Source of the DNA: Acidobacteriaceae bacterium
GTDB lineage: Bacteria; Acidobacteriota; Terriglobia; Bryobacterales; Bryobacteraceae
DNA length: 17,582 bases
Direction of reading: 5' to 3'
Assembly (NCBI GenBank): GCA_019239585.1
Contig: JAFAZU010000348.1
Span: forward strand, 1-17,582
Made by a program: the position numbers and the translations under genes. Below the pieces are notes generated by a model that saw only the letters and a list, made by a program, of their open reading frames with translations, was not told where the DNA came from and made no database searches. This document shows, in pieces, positions 15,772-17,582 of the stretch (positions are counted from its first letter, which is position 1; each line of letters begins with the position of its first letter).

Positions 15772-16098
15772 GTGAAGCGAGTGCGATAAGTATTCAATGG
15801 AGCGCAGCATAGCGTTCCGGTCAAAGCGCAGTTGGCAGTCGCTCCGCTGCTCGTCTTTGTCGCTATTACGCTCAACAATGCTTTCGGTCAGGATTAGAGA
15901 TGGAATGGCATACAAGCCCGTTTTCGCCGCAGGGGACAACTCAGCGGTAGTGACCAGCACATCGACCGCGTCAGATTGCAGGCGCTGTTGAATTTCATCA
16001 CTGCCGGCGGCCTCAAGCACGCGGTGGCCGGCCATTTCCAATTGATTGCGCAGCAAAGCGCGGTTGAAGGGTGAAGGCTCGGCCAGTAACACTGTAGC
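15772..16098 (-). other. Degenerate receiver domain at the C-terminus of CheA
   Basis: The segment starting ATVLLAEPSPFNRALLRNQLE has the receiver fold pattern, but the usual acidic pair is replaced by EPS. The strand that should end in the phosphoacceptor Asp reads VDVLVTTAELS, with Thr in its place. The lysine strand (CQLRFDR) also lacks the normal Lys-Pro. It probably cannot be phosphorylated and may act as a structural or binding module. Confidence 0.65.
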
Positions 16099-17310
16099 GG
16101 AGTGGCATTTCTCATGGGAGTCAAAGAGATCTTCTCCCGCAGCCTTCACAACAGTATGAAGATCTAAGAAGTCAGTCACTTTATGTCCAATCACAGCAGA
16201 GCCGAGAAACCCGGGCTGAGCAGCCTGCCGACGGATCGCGACGGAATCTTCGATCACGTCGAGAATCTCTTCAACGGCGATTCCAATACTTCGCTCACCG
16301 TTGCTGAATACAATGACCTGAACCGATTCCGGCACTCCATCGAAATTCGGCTCTTGATTTTTCAGAACGGCCTCTAGGAAAATAACCGGCAAAATGCGGT
16401 CACGATATTGGAGGACGTACTTACCGCTGGCGCTCTCAATTTGCGTCTTGCTGAATTTTTCCAATCGGGCGACCAGAGACAAAGGAACCGCAATGCGCCT
16501 GAAAGACCCCGCACGGAATATGAGCAGACGTTGATTTTCCTGCAAATTTCGCGCCGGTTCCGGCGTGTCAGCGCGCAAGCGATCACAATTTTTCGCCAAA
16601 ACTCCGGATAACCGCCCTAGACCAAATATGTCGAGAATGAGGGCTACCTGACCGTCGCCCATAATAGTAGCTCCGGCGTATACGGCCAAACCTTTCAGTT
16701 GTTTGCCGAGGGGCTTAACTACGATTTCCTCCGTATCATTGATTTCGTCAACGACCAGGCCAAATTGCCGGTCTTCGGCTTGTAGAACCACGATGTTGTG
16801 TACCTCTGATACCGGCGCTCTCTTCAGCTTCAGTACGTCATTCAAATCAGCAATCGGCAATAAAGCGCCGCGACGGCGATACACGGGTGTTCCATGAACC
16901 CATTCAATCTTTCCGCTGGTATCTCCTTCCAGCCGAACCAGCTCAAGCAGACTAACTTGCGGAATCACAAAGCGTTGTCCGCCGGTGGTAATGACCAGAC
17001 CCGGAATAATGGCCAGGGTCAACGGAATTTTCAGCTTGACCGTTGTTCCTGCTCCGGCGTGACTGATTGCGTCAACAGCACCGCCAATCTTTTCAACGTT
17101 GGACTTTACTACGTCCATGCCGACGCCGCGCCCCGAAACGTTCGTAATTTGAGCCGCAGTTGAAAAACCGGGGGCAAAAATCAAGCCAAAGGCCTCACGG
17201 TCAGTCATTTGAATGGCCTGCTCCGAACGAATCAGCCCCTTTTCGACCGCCTTCCGCTTGACCCGCTCGACATCAATACCCGCTCCATCATCAATAATTT
17301 CAATATTGAC

Positions 17311-17313
17311 CTA
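17311..17313 (-). other. In-frame amber stop inside cheA
   Basis: The plus strand reads CTA, which is TAG on the coding strand. It is exactly 35 codons before ATG 17208 in the same frame, and conserved CheA sequence continues on both sides without a gap. Confidence 0.9.
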
Positions 17314-17582
17314 GCCGCCTTCGTGATAGGCCCTGAGAGTCAGAGTTCCAGCCGGGGGTTTACCGTTGCGGACCCGGATTTCGGGAGTTTCTATTCCGTG
17401 GTCGCACGAGTTGCGAACCAGGTGCATCAGGGGATCTTTAATAGTCTCGATGATGGTCTTGTCCAGTTCCGTTCCGGCTCCGTCAAAATGAAGGCGGACG
17501 TTTTTTTGCAGAGAAGTAGCCATATCACGCACGACTCGTGGCAGTTTGTTCCAGACCACGCCAATCGGCTGCATGCGCGTTT

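Larger units (their letters stand above)
15739..17582 (-). pseudogene. cheA: Chemotaxis histidine kinase CheA, partial, interrupted by an in-frame TAG
   Basis: The gene enters from beyond the right edge, so the P1 and P2 domains are not seen. Joining the frame across TAG 17313-17311 gives one continuous CheA: RMQPIGVVWNKLPR near the edge, N box HLVRNSCDHGIE, then HEGG-stop-VNIEIIDDGAGID with the G1 box, GRGVGMDVV (G2), and the P5 CheW-like domain (TLAIIPGLVI onward). A second CheW-like domain follows, and then a receiver-like domain without its phosphoacceptor Asp. The stop stands where CheA proteins usually have Gln, so CAG to TAG is the likely change. No frameshift is involved. Restart at ATG 17208 would make a 489-residue piece lacking the N and G1 boxes. 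If real, the kinase is dead; a sequencing error or suppression is also possible. The end overlaps cheW as ATGA. Confidence 0.88.

Overview
The window holds about fifteen genes of known families plus one tRNA. It most resembles an Acidobacteriota-type chromosome. That assignment is inferred from gene families (DUF2127 membrane protein, stand-alone PurS, a cytoplasmic poly-HAMP chemoreceptor, a CheA with extra CheW-like and receiver modules, CHASE3/PAS kinases with small receiver proteins); there is no rRNA or other marker to settle it.

Left part (1-3200): a 3'-truncated DUF2127 membrane protein on the minus strand runs off the window start. Divergent from it is a 5'-truncated manganese catalase remnant ending at a strong hairpin. 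Then come a single-span lytic-transglycosylase-like protein, undecaprenyl-diphosphate phosphatase (uppP) and tRNA-Lys(TTT), all on the plus strand. The middle two act in the cell envelope and peptidoglycan pathway.

Signalling cassette (3201-8497, plus strand): a cytoplasmic PAS-PAS histidine kinase, a membrane CHASE3-PAS-PAS-PAS histidine kinase, an Rcp1-like single-domain receiver, and a receiver with a coiled-coil tail. Spacing is tight, so this is very probably one operon. None of the four has a DNA-binding output, so signalling would leave by protein contact. By eye the kinase genes look richer in G+C than their neighbours.

Metabolic block (8543-11531, minus strand): glmS, purS and a phytanoyl-CoA-dioxygenase-like (PhyH) oxygenase. 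purS has no purQ or purL beside it here.

Chemotaxis operon (11639-17582, minus strand): transcription order is cheA, cheW, a soluble methyl-accepting protein, cheB, cheR, with 4-38 base overlaps or 8-12 base gaps. cheA enters from beyond the right edge. Its reading frame is broken by one in-frame TAG inside the ATPase domain, which looks like a CAG to TAG change. Its C-terminal receiver-like domain lacks the phosphoacceptor aspartate. No cheY is visible.

I see no CRISPR array, transposase, integrase, rRNA gene or convincing new system. The observations most worth checking are the cheA nonsense codon, the degenerate CheA receiver, the catalase remnant, and the signalling cassette next to the tRNA.
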